Notes under the pieces: generated by a model
What the model was told of the DNA's origin: nothing
Databases searched by the model: none
Seen by the model: the letters and a program-made list of their open reading frames with translations, nothing else
Assembly: GCA_028554645.1 (NCBI GenBank)
Contig: JAQOOI010000076.1
Coordinates: 1,426,001 to 1,490,000 of the forward strand
Source of the DNA: Omphalotus guepiniiformis
Taxonomy: Eukaryota; Basidiomycota; Agaricomycetes; Agaricales; Omphalotaceae
Direction: 5' to 3'
Length of the DNA stretch: 64,000 nt
Part shown: piece after piece, positions 36,448 to 48,663 of the stretch
Layout of the letters: the number at the start of each line of letters is the position of its first letter
How positions within the stretch are numbered: position 1 is the stretch's first letter
Made by a program: the position numbers and the translations under genes

Positions 36448-37097
36448 AGTTCAGACGAGTGACCACTGCTATAGGACCCAGAGCGGAGAGATAAACCAAG
36501 TGAAGGACAGACCGGTTCGACGTCGAAGAGAGAGTCAGAAAGCAAAGAGCAAATCGGTAAAGCTAGGGGCTCCTAAGTATTCTGCAGGGACCGATGTTGT
36601 CATGTGAATATTCAAACCCCGCGAGAGCAAGAGCTCCTGTTTTGAGTTGGTTCCGCACGGATTCCCGCCACCATTCCTCCAAATTCCTGCCCAGTGCGGA
36701 GTTCGCTAATCAAGTGCGGGGTAATGAAGTCCCCCTTCCTTGCCCTCTCGTGCCGAACGTTGTTGAACTCGGTTCAATAATAACCTCCACGCCCTGCCGT
36801 ACGATGCCGGGCAGTTGAAATTTCGACGTGGCCCGTGGGGCCAGGTCTTGCGGAGAAATCAAATGTCTACCGGTTCAAGCTTGCAGTAATCCGGTCACGT
36901 CAGACTTTGCTTGATCAAGGTGTCTGCGACTGTGAAGGTGTTGCAATAATGTTCATGGAAATTGTGCTGAGGGCCGAATACCGACGTGGGAGTAGTTGTG
37001 CGAGTTGCAAGTTTGATGCAGTTTGGCCTCAGTAGCTCACTGGCAATTGCCGCGCGCGTCGTGACTGGCTCTCGACCGAGTTCACCATGCAGCAGTG
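36448..37097. promoter_or_regulatory. Divergent promoter region of SFC1 and homeodomain gene 1
   Basis: These 650 bp separate the starts of two divergent genes. No specific box could be fixed by eye. Confidence 0.35.
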
Positions 37098-38294
37098 ATG
37101 GAATCGCCCTCTGATCCCAAACTTACAAGACACCCTGTAGATGGGCCAAGCAGGAAGCCATCAGGGAGTCGTATCACTCCAGAAGGCTCTGCTATCCTGA
37201 GAAGTCGGTATTCCAGGTACTACTAGGGAGTATCTCGAACCTATCATGCTCATCAGTGGCTCTTCATAGAGACCTTCTACGAAGATGGGATAACCCATCC
37301 CGATAAAGAAATGCGGGATGATCTTGTTCGGAGGATACAGGTGCGTACGTTGAACTAAGTACTAGTAGCTTCAAGAAAGTGATCTCAGTTTTTGGCAGGC
37401 TTTACCCGGATGCGAGACTTACAATATAAACACTCTCCATAACTGGTTCGCTTACAACAGAAGGCAATCGGGTGCGATTTACTGTTCATCGTATACAACA
37501 TGTATAGTCTGACTTGCTCAAAATACTCGGCAAAACGAAAGGATTCTAGTGGACACGAGACCCAAGATGTCCCATCCACCTCTCGTCCGTCCTCTTCTAC
37601 ACTGAAAATCAAGATACCCAAGGCCCGCAGAACTCATAGCAAGTTAAAACTAACTCAATACCCTTCCATCAACCCGATGGCTTTGGGCCAACTCGCGACG
37701 TTGGTCAGGGAGAGTCCTTACCCATCTCAGCAGCTAATGTCGACGTGGGCGCAATTACTCAAGGCTGAGGAGAAGGACATAGCAGCCTGGGTAAGGGCCC
37801 AGCAAGAAAGAGCTGCTGGTGACGCAGCAGGAGGGGACATCCCAGCTGAAGACTCGGAGCAGTCAGAGGATGAAGAGGCATTGTCAGCATTGTATAACAC
37901 GACGTTACCGCTTCCAACACCCAGCAGCTATCCAACTCCTACGCAACCCCACCTACTTCCCCGTATTAATTTCGATTCTCCGTCCTTTTCCGCATTTCCA
38001 TCAGCATCTTCCCTCTTTGCGCCCTTGCAACTGCATAATCCGCCGCCGCCGCCACCCACAGACCAATTACTTCTAGCAATCAGCTCCAAGGCGGATTTAT
38101 ATGTAGGTGCTGCCGCTGGACCTACGGAGCACCCGAGAACCGGGTTGGAATTTGCTACGCTGTTCAAACCGTACCAAGTCGAAATGGAGAACCTTTTATC
38201 GATAGTCGAGAATCCTGAGACAGCAAAGAAAGGGAAAAAGAGGGTACTGGAATTGTGGGGATTCCCGATGCAAGGGCGTAGACCAGAGCAGTAG
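37098..38294 (+). CDS. Atypical homeodomain protein 1 of a tandem trio
   Basis: Four exons (37098-37203, 37270-37340, 37399-37490, 37550-38294) close at 337 aa. Residues about 24-83 form a homeodomain-like fold: RITPEGSAILRKTFYEDG, THPDKEMRDDLVRRIQ, ALPGCETYNINTLHNWFAYN and RRQS. The recognition helix has Trp-Phe but Tyr, not Asn, three residues after Trp. A second segment repeats the helix pattern (LGQLATLVRESPYPSQQLMS; AEEKDIAAWVRAQQERAA). The middle is acidic and Pro/Ser-rich. The C-terminal box reads EFATLFKPYQVEMENLLS. It is probably a nuclear regulator, by fold inference. The intron 1 donor GTCGGT is weak and chosen because it restores homeodomain spacing. It is followed by two paralogues with the same layout. 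Confidence 0.72.
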
Positions 38295-38785
38295 AGCCGC
38301 CATTTGTGACGGTGGCTTTGCCGTCCAACACGAGATGGAAGGGGAAGAACTCCCATTCTCCCTCCGATGTGCCATGAAGCAATTCCACTGTGGAATTCCT
38401 ATCACATACTTATTATTTTGTCAGGAGAGGATCACTTCAGACTGCTTGCGTCGATGCTTTTGATACCATTTTGTGTGACACGCTATTTGATTTGTATCAG
38501 TGCCTGTATGCACCCTTCAGTTTATACTATGATACATAGTTTCAGATATTACCGTCACATCCTCAAAGTCAAATCTCTCACTTCCTCAAAATCCTCAAGG
38601 AAATCAAGTTTTGCCAAAGCTCACTAAAGTCGAAGATCAAGACAATTGAATTGAATCAAATGGTCATTCCGGAAGTCTCACCAAATGATAGCTCAAAAGT
38701 GGATACTTGTCTCTTCCCCCGACTATATGCTATCAAGCACGTTGAACATCTTCTACTCACTGACAACCACAAGTCCTCCTCGTCT
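38295..38785. other. Intergenic between homeodomain genes 1 and 2
   Basis: These 491 bp hold the 3' end of gene 1 and the promoter of gene 2. No other feature is seen. Confidence 0.35.
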
Positions 38786-40278
38786 ATGGCCTCAAACTCA
38801 AGTACAAGCTTCAGTGCCAACGTCCAGCACAAGAAAGCCAGGAATCGGCGCATAAAGAAAGAAGGTGCTCAGATATTGAATGGTAGGTGTCGCAGTGGTG
38901 CCACCAGTCTGTCAGTGCAGTTTTCACGGATGGAATTGAACGGACGCCATGAACAGATGCATACGATAGTGGAATAACAAGTCCGACTTCTCAACAGAAG
39001 GTTGATATGTTAGAAAGAATTCATGTACGTTTCGGGTCTTGGTTCAAGGTTAAGCTGATTCAAGTTAGCGCTAATGTCCTGTACTAGGCTATACACGGTT
39101 GCGAAGAATTTACCCTTTCGAAGTTGGAATCATGGTTTATCAGGAGGAGTAGAAAGTCGGATGTACAAAGTTCTACTACTGTCGGTATGTAATTTCTTGA
39201 AGGTCTTGAAGGTCTTCAATTCCTACAACTGATCACTGTGTCTCCAGGACGATCCGTGCATCCACGTTTTCGGTCTCTTAAACCCGACGCCCTTGGAACG
39301 CTCACCACCCTAATCAGCGGGTCTCCTCAACCTTCTGCCCAGCTCGTCAACGTATGGGCAGAGCTTCTGAAAGTCAATGTAGAAGATGTCGAAGGTTGGG
39401 TTCGTGAAGAGCAGGAGCGCCTCGCCATCATTCCGACTGTATCACAGCAGCCCGAGACACACTCCTTGACGTTTGGCGAGACCAACATTCCGTCTGGTCC
39501 CAGCCAGAACCCGCTGCCCATCTTCGTAAATACGAGCCCCGAATTCTTGAATCGCAGCATGCAGTTTTCTTCCAATAATTATCTCTCTACACCCATCTCA
39601 ATAACGGAGTCAAACTCTCAAGATACCTTGTCGCCGCTCCTCGACTATACCTTACCTCATCTCCCAGGTTTACCCTCAGACTTCCGTAGTGGCTCCCTAG
39701 AAAATAGCTCGCGCCGTCCATCAGCATCTTTGTCTCCCACAACCTCATATACTCAGAATTTCCCAGCAAGTTTACACCACCTAACGCAGAGCAGAGCAAA
39801 GCCAAGTCGACTCCGAAGCCCGACCCTCGCAGAGCTTGCACTGCCTAGTCCAATTCTTAGCTCGAGTTCTGTAGCAGCAAGTGCTGCATTTCAACTTCAC
39901 ACTCCAGTCACCCCGACAATGTCCCAACTTCCTCCTAGCATCAAAAGATCGTTTTCGGACACGCATACATCGACACACCCCCCTCCTCCTCTTCTATCAG
40001 CAGCCGAACTTTCCTCGTCTTCACCACCGAGCTCATGCATGCAAAGATTAACCTCACTTTCTCCGCCTCCTTCCCTACCACAGCCACTGCCTTTATTGAC
40101 ACCGAGAGACAAGTTTCTGCTATTTTTAAACGCGAGTATCTCATCTAATGTAGACAGAGGTGCGGGTGAGGGTGACGACGCTGTACATCCTGCGACTCAG
40201 CATCCCAAATCCGCTTCGGATTTTGATGCACTCTTCGCTCCATATCAAACGATGATAGAAGATTTCTTGGCCAAATAA
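38786..40278 (+). CDS. Atypical homeodomain protein 2 of a tandem trio
   Basis: Four exons (38786-38882, 38957-39024, 39088-39184, 39248-40278) close at 430 aa. The homeodomain-like region reads RRIKKEGAQILNDAYDSG, TSPTSQQKVDMLERIH, AIHGCEEFTLSKLESWFIR and RSRKS. The second segment is LGTLTTLISGSPQPSAQLVN and NVEDVEGWVREEQERLA. A long Ser/Pro/Thr-rich middle follows (many SPxxS and PPPP runs), and the C-terminal box is SDFDALFAPYQTMIEDFLAK directly before the stop. Introns inside the homeodomain fall at the same two positions and phases (1, then 0) as in its neighbours, which shows common descent. The recognition helix has Arg in place of the usual Asn. Function unknown; transcription factor-like by inference. 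Confidence 0.75.
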
Positions 40279-40893
40279 CGAAAGAGTGGGGTCTTCCTTC
40301 TGCATGTTCTGGCCCGAGTTCTCTTCCGGAAGCACAGCCCGGTTGAGGACCACCGTCAGAGATTGAATGTGGAACAGCTTTGTGAATCTGCTCTTCGAAG
40401 ACGCTGAGTTATTGACAATTGTGTCAGCAGTCGTTCCGACATATTCTACCACCTTGTCAACGTTGTAAAAGGCTTTTCTCTGTGGACTATTTGCATTGCC
40501 ATTTGAGTATGTAGACAGGATCCACTGCCACTGAGCGCCTAATTTATTTTATTCCAATCGTGATCGCCACATATCTATTTAGAAACCTCTTTCAGATTGT
40601 CGCGCAGCCAGGCATTTTCAAGTTTCAGTAGGTCAGCTTTATGGTGAGAAAGCTCTGCTTCGAACAAAACGAAGAAGTCCAAACGTTGTAATCATCTGGT
40701 AGTGACGGCATCCCAATGAATTTGCACAAATTTCCGAGAAATTGATGTTTTCAGGATAAGCTTATTCTTCATTTAGGGACTCCATATCTCACCTGCTGCG
40801 CACCGTGACCTGGTACTACCTCCATTGTTCGCCGACAAGGTTGTGCAATTTGCCTGGCACCGACTTCCACGACCAAGACTCCGAGCCAGCTCT
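40279..40893. other. Intergenic between homeodomain genes 2 and 3
   Basis: These 615 bp hold no recognised gene. An ATG at 40805 opens a 73-aa frame in another reading frame that is not conserved with the other two paralogues. Confidence 0.35.
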
Positions 40894-41958
40894 ATGCAAT
40901 CTTCTCGTAAAAAGGTGGCACGGCTCAATGCTGCTGGATCCGAGTTCCTTCAAGGCAAGCAGTGGTCGCTTTATTCATATCAGAATATCATTTACGTCGT
41001 TCCCATCAAGAGGTCTTCATATCTAAGAAAGTGATAAGACCTACCAAGGACCAAAAGCGTAATATTATGTGGGTACTTCATGTAAGTATTGCGCAGTGCT
41101 CGACTAGCTAGTTCAGGACAACAAATAGACGCATCCCCAGCAAATTCCAGGTTGCGAAAACTACAGTGAAAGGTCTCTTGATAGTTGGTTTGACAGGGCA
41201 CGAAAGAAAGCCAACAAGGACAAGATTGAGAATGGTGTTGTGTCTTTGTCTCTTCCGCTCCTTGAAGTGTTCACTCATATCTTAATCAAGGACACATAAT
41301 TTCTGAACAGCTCCGCATCCTATTTTCTTCAACACCATTTCCATCTCCAAACGTCATCGAGGTTTGGGCAAAGCTTCTCCGTGAGCCAAAGGACGATGTC
41401 GAAGCTTGGATTCGTGAACAACAGCGTGCTATGATGGTCGAGCAACTCACGCTGTTTCAAACTACTGCCACCTCTCGACCAGAACCCGATAGTGCAATTA
41501 ATATGACTGGCCTTTGCGAACGCTTCCCCGATCATGCACAATCCATCGCTGCGAACCCTTCACTATCTCCTCTATCCAATACATCTACGCTCCCCGGACT
41601 ATTCTCCGCTCCTGGACAGAGTAGCCCTGCAATGTCAAATGCACTTGGCTTAGTCTCTTCAGGTTCTCGGTTGCCCTCAAGCTCAGGTGTAGACGTTGCT
41701 GAGATGAGCGATGTAATCCTTGATCCATTAAGCTTCTCTGTGCTCAATAACTCACCTTATACTTTCTAGCCATCACCAGCCACGGAAGCAGCAACTGGCA
41801 CTAACCTGAGCCAATTATACATGAATATCTTTACAGAACCTAACAGCGAGGAATCGATAGAGGACGCGCTTAATCCACAACATCCGATTAATTTTGCCCA
41901 ATTCAACAGCTGTTTTGAAAAGTATGAAGCTATGATCGAGAGATTCTTAAAGAGGTGA
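40894..41958 (+). CDS. Atypical homeodomain protein 3 of a tandem trio
   Basis: Five exons: 40894-40954, 41011-41081, 41141 to about 41235, 41311-41688 and 41770-41958. The homeodomain-like region reads KKVARLNAAGSEFLQEVF, IRPTKDQKRNIMWVLH, QIPGCENYSERSLDSWFDR and ARKK. The second segment is LRILFSSTPFPSPNVIEVWA and KDDVEAWIREQQRAM. The C-terminal box is FNSCFEKYEAMIERFLKR before the stop. Intron 1 uses a GC donor (GCAAGC). The last intron (GTAGAC at 41689 to TTTCTAG at 41769) removes an in-frame TAG that would otherwise end the protein before the box. The end of exon 3 has three in-phase donors, so it is uncertain by up to 30 nt. It is the shortest and most divergent of the three. Confidence 0.68.
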
Positions 41959-42150
41959 ATGATTCTACCATTTCATGGAACTATCTAAACCTTCGCCCTG
42001 TTACTCACTGACGTCCCACACAGTCAATAAGCCTGATGTAGCTAACGTTCAATACGAATCAGAACGAATACACGTAAGTCTACAAACACGAAGTAATATA
42101 ACCAGATTATACAGAAACATACAGTACCATCCAATGTAACAAATGAAACG

Positions 42151-45100
42151 CTACAATCGCCACTCGCGGAAGAAATCATAATCGCGACGAATAAACGCAA
42201 GCATGTAATCTACCACAGTACCACCCTCTTCAGCATCATCATCCTCGCCGTCTTCCTCCATTTGTATTCTACCATCGCCTTCATCGCCTTGCGAGACGTT
42301 GTCTCTTGCCCCGCCTTCGTTCATATCCTCACCCATTGAAGTCACCTGCGACATGCGCTGAGATATGGCACTCGGCTCGTCTCCACCAGCAGGACCACCG
42401 GTATCCAACCCGAAATCTGCTTCATCAGCTCCTTCCATCACATTCTCTTCTCGTTCAGCCATCCTCGCAGCTATTGCGTCCTCAGTATCTTCAAATTCAC
42501 CAAGAGCCTTGGTCAACAAAGTAGAGTTGATTGCGCTTCCACGCTCTTTGTCACTCCCTACTTCGTCCGCATCGAATCGAAATAGTGCACGCCAGTCAAA
42601 CTCTCCTTTCTGGATGACTAGATCATCAAGCGATCTTTTTTGATTGGCTTTCAGCAGCATGGCCTCCTCAACAGTATGTTGCGATACGAAACGATATATG
42701 TGCACATCGCGTATTTGGCCTATGCGATGAGCTCTGTCCTCGCATTGCCTGTCCATCTGAGGGTTAAAATCACTGTCGTAAAATACGACAGTATCGGCAC
42801 CAGTGAGACTGTTTTAAAAGATTGAGAAATAATACTTGATAGAAAGAATTTTTGCTTACTTGATCCCAACACCGCCACTTCTCGAGCTCGCGATGAAGCA
42901 GAATACCCTCTCGTCTTTGTTGAACCGCTCGGTCACGTATTGTCGATCTTCGATTCTTGTGGCCCCATCCAACCTCAGATACAGATATCCATGGAAATTA
43001 AGGAATATCTCTAAGATATCTAGAATTCTCGTCATCTGCGTGAATATGAGCACTCGATGACCGCCGGCCTTCCTTTCCCTTAGTAATGCAGCAAGTCTTT
43101 GCAACTTCCCACAATCATATTGAAGCAACGAAAGCGAGGGGAAAGCAATCTGAAGCTTGACAGCAGATGCATGCATGACACGATCAAAAGATGGTGGAAA
43201 CGCTTCAACAACGCTGGGGCCAACGCCTGACAGTGCAATGCGTGCCAGATCTCGAGCAACGACAGATGGCGTGACGAAAGCAAATTGGTCGATGATATTC
43301 GCCATAGACTCTGCGCGCTCTTCGTAAGAGAGTATAGCACGATGTACTGCTGGCACTGCGTGATTAAGATATTCAAACGTCCCAACATTGATGGAGCCAG
43401 CAGGAAGAATGGGATGATACATCTTTTGGACGACAGAGAGTAGCTCCGAGCTGTAGACAGGTGATCGGGTGCAGCGTAGATGGTTCAGATACGCAATATG
43501 TGTCCAGCGTGCAACTGTACGGGCGCGACGTGCCCACTCATTATAACTACGGAATCCTGAGATGGTACGGGTGTCTCTTGGTGGAGCTAGGCCTGGATCC
43601 TCACATAAACCGGAAATCTGTGGCGTGGCGTCCAGTCGACGTGTCTCGAGCGCAGTCATGAGGGATGTGTGTTGGTGATTAATGAACGACAAACCAAGCG
43701 CCTCCAAATCGACAGTATCCGTGGTATCGCTAAGCAGTCTGCGTCGGACGAAAAATTCCTTGATCTCGTAGTCGGCTATGGCGGATCTGTCCATCGCAAA
43801 AGACGTGACAATCGGCCGAACTTCGAAAAGGTCTGGATGGTTGCACACTTTCCGCAGCTGCATTAATATATTGGCAATCTTCTGATAAACACCAGATTGA
43901 AGTGCGTCGCGTGTTTGAGCTCTTGCCATGAATTCATCATAGAGAAATCTCTGCCGTTTAGACAAGGGACATAGCACAAGATGTTCATATTTGCTTGGAA
44001 GCTCCTTTTCGACATCTCGCTTGAGTCGGCGGAGGAGATAAGGGCGTAAGACAGTGTGCAATTTGGACACTCGTTGCATAGTTTCGTCGTCTAGAACGTT
44101 GCCCATCTCGATGGCTTTCTCCAAAGGATCTAGCGACATGTCAGTCGAATAGCCAGAAATTGAAACTTAAACCACATACTTGAGAACCATTCGCCGAACT
44201 CCTTTAAATTAGCAAAGTTGGCCCCCGACATCAGAAATTGAAGAAGTGCCCATAGCTCGGTGAGGTTATTTTGAAGGGGTGTGCCAGTCAAGAGGAGGCG
44301 TCGGAAGGAGCGAAACATCAACAGCGTGTTCCAACGTTGAGACTTGAAGTTCTTGATCATATGTGCCTCATCGAGAATCATATAATACCATGGTTTACGT
44401 TTGAATATATGGGCGTCTCGGCTTGCAAGGGTGTACGAGGTAATGCAAACGTTGAAATGAGTCTTGTCATTCCATCCCTGTCGGAGCTCTTTACGGCGTT
44501 TCGTGGTACCATGATAGCTCAGAATCCGGAATCCGGGAAGAAACTTCTTAAACTCCATTTCCCAATTCAGCAATACACTGGTAGGAACAATCTGTCCAAA
44601 GGTGAAACTTGAGTACAGCAAACAGAAGCCACCAAACAATGCTCACAATAAGATGAGGGCCCCATATGCCTCTATCACAGGCTAGGTGAGCTAATAGAGC
44701 AATTGTTTGAATCGTTTTGCTACCCAGCTACGAGTCAGTTTGCAGAAAAACAGTGGTAATGACAGAGCTTACCCCAGTCCCATTTCGTCAGCAAGAATAC
44801 CATTCAGATTGTTGGAGTGAAGACTGGTAAGCCATTCAAGTCCAGTGAATTGATAGGGACGAAGCACCCCACGAAGCAACAACGGTTGAGTGACCTTACT
44901 GCCAGGTTCCCAATTTACAGGAGCAACAGCGTACGGCTTTAAATATTCGGGAATCTGGTTGTCTGCAGCTTCCTGTGAGCTGTCTTCTTCGTCACGCTCA
45001 GCTTCGGCGGCTGCGTCTGATTCCGGAGGAGCAGGGGCATCTTCTTCAATGCTTGGAACGGGGCATGCTGTCGCTCCATTCTCAACTGGCTGTTTCCCAA

Positions 45101-47961
45101 TATCCTCTCGAGGAAGTTCACTATCGGGCAGAGGCGTGTCACGAATAGAAGAAGGCTCTGTCAATGCGTCGCCAACACTCTCTAGTATCGTTTCACCACC
45201 GGAAGTCAAAGCCTTGTCGGAGCCTTTTGATGGTGATATGAAGGGAGAATGAGGTACATCCACGTCGGAAGATGGTGGAAGAGCCGCTAACCCACGTCCT
45301 TGAACTGCTGCTTCAACTGCAGATCCGCCAGTAGGGACAACCACCTCTGGTGCTACACCTCCTTCTGAAAACGCATCCACATCAATCACAGCAACAGACG
45401 AGTCAAGTTCTTCAGGCTTCGACTGTCCAACAGCACCCATAACGGTGAGCTCATTGACATTGTTAGGTGGTGTTAGTACCCCTGCGGTTGCGGTACTTGG
45501 GCTTCGACTAGGGATGAAAGGAGTTTCTGATGCATGGAGTTCGTCGTCTTCAGAAACAGGAGACGGGTAGTCATCAGGGACCGACAAATCATGATCCATG
45601 AGCAATTGACTGGTCATACCGAGGTCCAGTGAGGAAGACCTTGAGGTCGGTCTCGAAGCATCAAGTTGTAAGGACTCGAGCTCAACGATCTCAGAGTGAG
45701 GCGTATCGTTGGAATGATGCGAGTAAACTGCAGGGGATGGCGACCGCGAATCCTCATACGCAACAGAAGGGGTCTGAGGAAGACCAGTAAGTGTATGATC
45801 GATTTCAGCCAGGTCCTCCTCCACGACCAGGTTATCTGGCATCACACTCCCTTCCTCGCTAACTCTGTCCACATCAAAATCATCATCCGGCGGTTCTTCG
45901 AATTCGTCTACATGATCCTCCTCTTCATCGGTATCCGTATCTTCTCCGGGATCATTTTCGTCATCCTCATCCTCCTCTTCACTCCATCCCATAAGGCTAG
46001 CGGATGCACTACTGTCACGACTCCGAGATCGTGATCCGTCGCCTCTGGAAAGATCAATATGTTGAGTCTCCAGTATCTGGCCCGACTGGTTAAGAATGGC
46101 GTCCAGATGTTCATGACCACGCCTCAACTCCTCAGCTTCCTCCTTCAAACGTTCTTGCTCCCGGATATGCTACAATAGATACAGAAATGAGCGATCAAAC
46201 AAAAGTCCGGCGCTCGGTCATACTCACAAATACAGCCTTCTTCCACTCTGCAGTTACCATCCTAATCGTAGCCTTCGCTAAAGCCCTCAACTGCCTCTCT
46301 TCTTGAGCCTTCATTTTATCAATCTTCACAGCTTGTGCATCCCAATGTGCACGGATTTTTGCTGCTATCTGACCGGCAATTTGAACCCCAGTAGTTCGTT
46401 TACTTCTTTCCTCGGTTTCCCTAATAACGTCCTCAATGCAATGGTCCCAAATGTCCTTTGAGACTCGCCCCCTGTGATCAGCACTATCTGGGTCATCATT
46501 TAGAATTGACGAGTCTGCGAGCAGACGGCCTTCTTTGCGCAGTTTCGTCGCACGCTCCAGCAATTCTGCGTCTGCATGGGCTCGAGCCTTCAGAGCATCG
46601 AAATCGAGTGTTTCATCGCACAGGGTGTTATACGAAGAGAGTAATTCACTTATAGAGCTGAATTTTTTAGTTGGCGGTTTTTGACGAGGACTTGAGATGA
46701 TTGGTGGTGGTCGCCTAACAATGAGTCGAATTCGTTTAACGAGTGATGGAGAGGTAGAAGGTGCCGACGTGTCAGATAGAAAACTTGTTGTTCGCGGTAC
46801 AGGCGCTGAGACCTAAAGAGACGATTGTCAGATAGCTTTCATAACAAGATGACCTATAACTTACATTACGTGACCGACTAGAAGGAGATTGATAATTTAC
46901 CTTGTGACCGGTCCTAAGAGATGTTTGCGAGTTGCCTTTGATCTTGAATACAGGTCCACCAGGATCATCAACGGCAGAAGAGTTGGAGGATACAGGATCG
47001 AGTCTCGGCCGTTTATGAGACGATATCGAAATCGCAGGTTGTTTACACGCGACGCGCTCGTCGTTCTTGTGAGCACTCTTAGCCGGTGTGATTTTGGCTT
47101 TTGCGGGAGAGTCTGATAATACAGGATCCTCCAAGCGGACTTTTCTTTTCGCTCTGGTGCTAGCCAAACCAGCGGATATCGACTCTCCAAATCCCACAGC
47201 AGACGCAGAATGCCCTTCTCTGATACTCGAACTCGCGGAATCCACCTTCTCCGCGGCACTCGTGACCTTCTCCTTCCCCTTTTCCTTGTTGTCTTTGGCA
47301 CTACCTAGGATATCCCAAACAGTTGTGTTGTCGGCGGCCTTGGCTTTGCGTTTCCCAGGCGAGGAAGATGCAACCGGTGCTGAAAGGGATGGAGGACGAA
47401 TAGGCTCTTGAATCAAATGCTTCCTTTCCGTGCGAGCACTCCTAGTACTTCGCGACGGGCCTGCGATAGAGCTCGTCTTTTCCCAGAGGTCATACTGTGA
47501 CTTATACTATCGAAGAAATTGATAGTCAATATAGCTCACGAACAATATCGGAAACGACTAACATTCTGAAATACATTAGAAGTGTCGCCTTTCGCTTGCT
47601 GACAGAGAACATTGAGCTTCAGACAGTCGCCCTCGACACAGAGGAATAGCACATACGATAGGATCGTAACCGAGCATCATACGGAAATGTTCCATGTGAA
47701 ATATCTCCCTGACCTGTACACAGTACGAGTGAATACCTCTTCAGAGCTTGTAGAAAAAGCACGACTGACGAGAGAATCATGCCTATCATACACACGGTCC
47801 AGTTCCTCCTGTTTTTCCGCGACCAAAGCTTTTCTTCCAGCTTCAACCTCTTCCACACTCAGTTCCGGCACAGCGCGCATCTTTCCCTTTCCTTCCCCGC
47901 CACCAGAGACCTTGACTCCTCTACTCCCGCTGCTGTTTCCACGGCCACTCTTCGAACTCAT
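42151..47961 (-). CDS. SWR1: SWR1 chromatin-remodelling ATPase (Snf2 family, Swr1 class)
   Basis: A large multi-exon gene, starting [20 protein letters not shown] at 47961. The N-terminal part is basic and Ser-rich. An HSA domain follows ([50 protein letters not shown]), which binds actin and Arp4. A long acidic Ser/Asp/Glu-rich linker (about 44.9-46.1 kb) leads to the ATPase: [58 protein letters not shown] family-typical large insertion separates the second lobe ([38 protein letters not shown]). The tail [18 protein letters not shown] is diagnostic for Swr1 rather than Ino80. The complex exchanges H2A for H2A.Z. Confidence 0.94.
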
Positions 47962-48663
47962 TCCAGACCACAAAACGTCCAAGGTCGCCAAAAACACTCA
48001 GGAAAGACACGCAAAACCACCAGTACTGGATAACCCGTGTCCAGAGTCAGTTATTCTGCAGTATTCGAGAGAATAAAATCCAGAGCGCGAGTAGAAGTTC
48101 CACGTTGGCGCAAGGGCCGCAAACCGCTGATCTCTTCAGATTCTGGACAGTTTCGTGAGATTCTTTGATGTGGCGAATTCTCTCTTTGTGCTTCTTTCGT
48201 CGTTGAGCAGAGAGGAATCTTTATGGCTTGTCGCGCCTTCGTTGAAAGCAAAGCAGGGATGAAAAGGCATTTTCGGGAGTCTGATGCGGTTGTTTGTATG
48301 ACAAATAAACTTGTTTGGGTGCGCAGACTCTGAGTCTTAGAGCGTTCACCGGCAAAGTCATGCCTCCATGCCTCAAAAGAAAATATCTCTATGTAAATCA
48401 TTTGGTAAATCGTAATATTGGGTGTGTGGGACGACAGTACATGAGCCAAAGCTATGATAATGTGCAACAGTAACAATGCGAGACAGCAAATAACACGAAA
48501 AACAGAAAAAAGTACTGTACATCGCCATTAAACAATCCAGTGGCGAGAAGATATCTGGTGATAGAGCTCCCCTGCCCAAGGTATACAACAAAAAGGGGTA
48601 TGTGTCTATCCAGAATTTTGGTGATTTTACAATCAATACTAGCTTGATTCCATACGTGAAAGT
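47962..48663. other. Intergenic between PKA and SWR1
   Basis: These 702 bp contain the SWR1 promoter and the PKA 3' region. A 141-aa minus-strand frame at 48051-48476 was examined and not accepted because it shows no domain or conserved composition. Confidence 0.35.

Noticed and set aside
42306..42643. Plus-strand open frames over the SWR1 3' end
   Set aside because: They are antisense shadows of the acidic Swr1 C-terminal coding region.
48051..48476. 141-aa minus-strand frame between PKA and SWR1
   Set aside because: No motif; lies in the region expected to be promoter and 3' UTR.
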